DNA of 22,859 nucleotides from Candidatus Peribacteria bacterium (GTDB lineage Bacteria; Patescibacteria; JAEDAM01; Absconditabacterales; Absconditicoccaceae). The translations under genes were made by a program, and so were the position numbers. Below the pieces are notes generated by a model. The model saw only the letters and a program-made list of their open reading frames with translations, did not search any database and had not been told where the DNA came from. Below are positions 22,425 to 22,859 of this stretch, one piece after another (the first letter of the stretch is position 1; every line of letters begins with the position of its first letter). Location: assembly GCA_031288635.1 (NCBI GenBank), contig JAITQZ010000103.1, forward strand, positions 1 through 22,859. The letters run 5' to 3'.

Positions 22425-22859
22425 ATGATAGATGAAACACGTTTATTGGAGGATGTTTTCAAATCATATATGGATGCAAGGACTCATAAAAGGAATACCC
22501 ATAATCAGTTAGTCTTTGAATATGGTCTAGAAACCTATCTGATAGAGCTCTACCAAGAGCTGCTTTCTGGTAGCTATGAAATTGGTAAAAGCATCTACTT
22601 TATCCAAAAGCATCCTATTAAACGTGAAATCTTTGCCGGGAGTTTTCGTGATAGGATTGTACATCATTTGATTTATAATTATATTGCTCCTATTTTTGAA
22701 AAAACCTTTATTTATGATAGTTATAGTTGTAGGGTAGGAAAAGGGACGAGTATGGGCATAAAGAGGGTCGCAAAATTTATAAGAAGCTGTAGTGAAAATT
22801 ATACCAAAGATTGCTATATCCTCAAATTAGACATCCAAGGGTACTTTATGGCAATAGAT
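22425..22859 (+). CDS. DGR-type reverse transcriptase, N-terminal part (cut by window end)
   Basis: The first 145 residues of a reverse transcriptase, open to the end of the window, so no stop is seen. DGR and related group II-type RT landmarks appear in order: the N-terminal FEYGLETYLIELYQELLSG helix region, then HPIKREIFAGSFRDRIVHHL (RT motif 1-2 region), then PIFEKTFIYDSYSCRVGKGT, then LKLDIQGYFMAID, where the Asp of domain A that binds catalytic metal is visible. The YxDD active-site motif and the domain that separates DGR RTs from retron and group II RTs lie beyond the window. The call as a DGR RT therefore rests on the preceding avd and MSL genes. It starts at ATG 22425, 31 bp after avd, following a T-rich stretch. 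Confidence 0.85.
   Translation, partial: MIDETRLLEDVFKSYMDARTHKRNTHNQLVFEYGLETYLIELYQELLSGSYEIGKSIYFIQKHPIKREIFAGSFRDRIVHHLIYNYIAPIFEKTFIYDSYSCRVGKGTSMGIKRVAKFIRSCSENYTKDCYILKLDIQGYFMAID

Larger units (their letters stand above)
21598..22859 (+). mobile_element. Diversity-generating retroelement (DGR) core, left part
   Basis: Three closely spaced plus-strand genes form the accessory and catalytic core of a DGR: MutS-like protein, Avd-like protein, reverse transcriptase (cut by the window end). DGRs copy a template repeat into a variable repeat of a target gene with errors at adenines, so a protein surface is diversified. The gaps of 10 and 31 bp before and after avd leave no room for a template repeat, so it is probably downstream of the RT. 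The target gene was not identified in the window. Confidence 0.75.

Noticed and set aside
1..22859. tRNA, rRNA or CRISPR features
   Set aside because: No cloverleaf-like segment, rRNA core sequence, or regularly spaced short repeats was recognised by eye; short RNAs could still be missed.

Overview
The window reads as bacterial chromosome from a lineage in which UGA encodes glycine (genetic code 25: the candidate phyla Absconditabacteria/SR1 and Gracilibacteria). With TGA as a stop, many genes shatter at positions where their families have glycine. Examples are the DKTGT motif of a P-type ATPase, the LPLSGP motif of a substrate-binding protein, the HGSK and GTL motifs of HicA, and the C-termini of ribosomal proteins S10 and S19. 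Read as Gly, each becomes one full-length frame ending in TAA or TAG. All coordinates below use that code. The sequence alone does not say which of the two phyla it is.

Layout. Positions 1-3570 (+) hold a compact branched-chain-amino-acid-type ABC importer: a lipoprotein binding protein, an orphan hicB sitting on the remnant of a second binding protein, one ATPase and one permease, then a terminator. Positions 3590-7187 (+) hold a short M16-like peptidase, a YraN-family protein and a 746-residue membrane-anchored protein of unknown function behind a near-consensus promoter. Positions 7204-12787 (-) hold the S10 ribosomal protein operon (S10-L3-L4-L23-L2-S19-L22-S3-unknown ORF-L16). It has a promoter and a terminator, a 300-bp gap between L2 and S19, an extra ORF before L16, and no L29 or S17 after L16.

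Positions 13139-16899 hold purN (+), convergent with and overlapping a long minus-strand frame. That frame joins a type II Ca2+-like P-type ATPase directly to a type 1 isopentenyl-diphosphate isomerase with no stop codon between them. Positions 16961-21078 (-) hold an unknown protein, a hicBA toxin-antitoxin pair bracketed by perfect 37-bp direct repeats, and a large conjugation-type (TraG/VirD4-like) ATPase whose 3' end is the source of the repeat.

Positions 21598-22859 (+) look like the left part of a diversity-generating retroelement (DGR): a MutS domain I-like protein, an Avd-like four-helix protein, and a DGR-type reverse transcriptase that runs off the window. The template repeat was not found here and probably lies beyond the right edge. 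The 520-bp region before the DGR holds palindromes and a possible small ORF.

No tRNA, rRNA, CRISPR array or intact insertion sequence was recognised.
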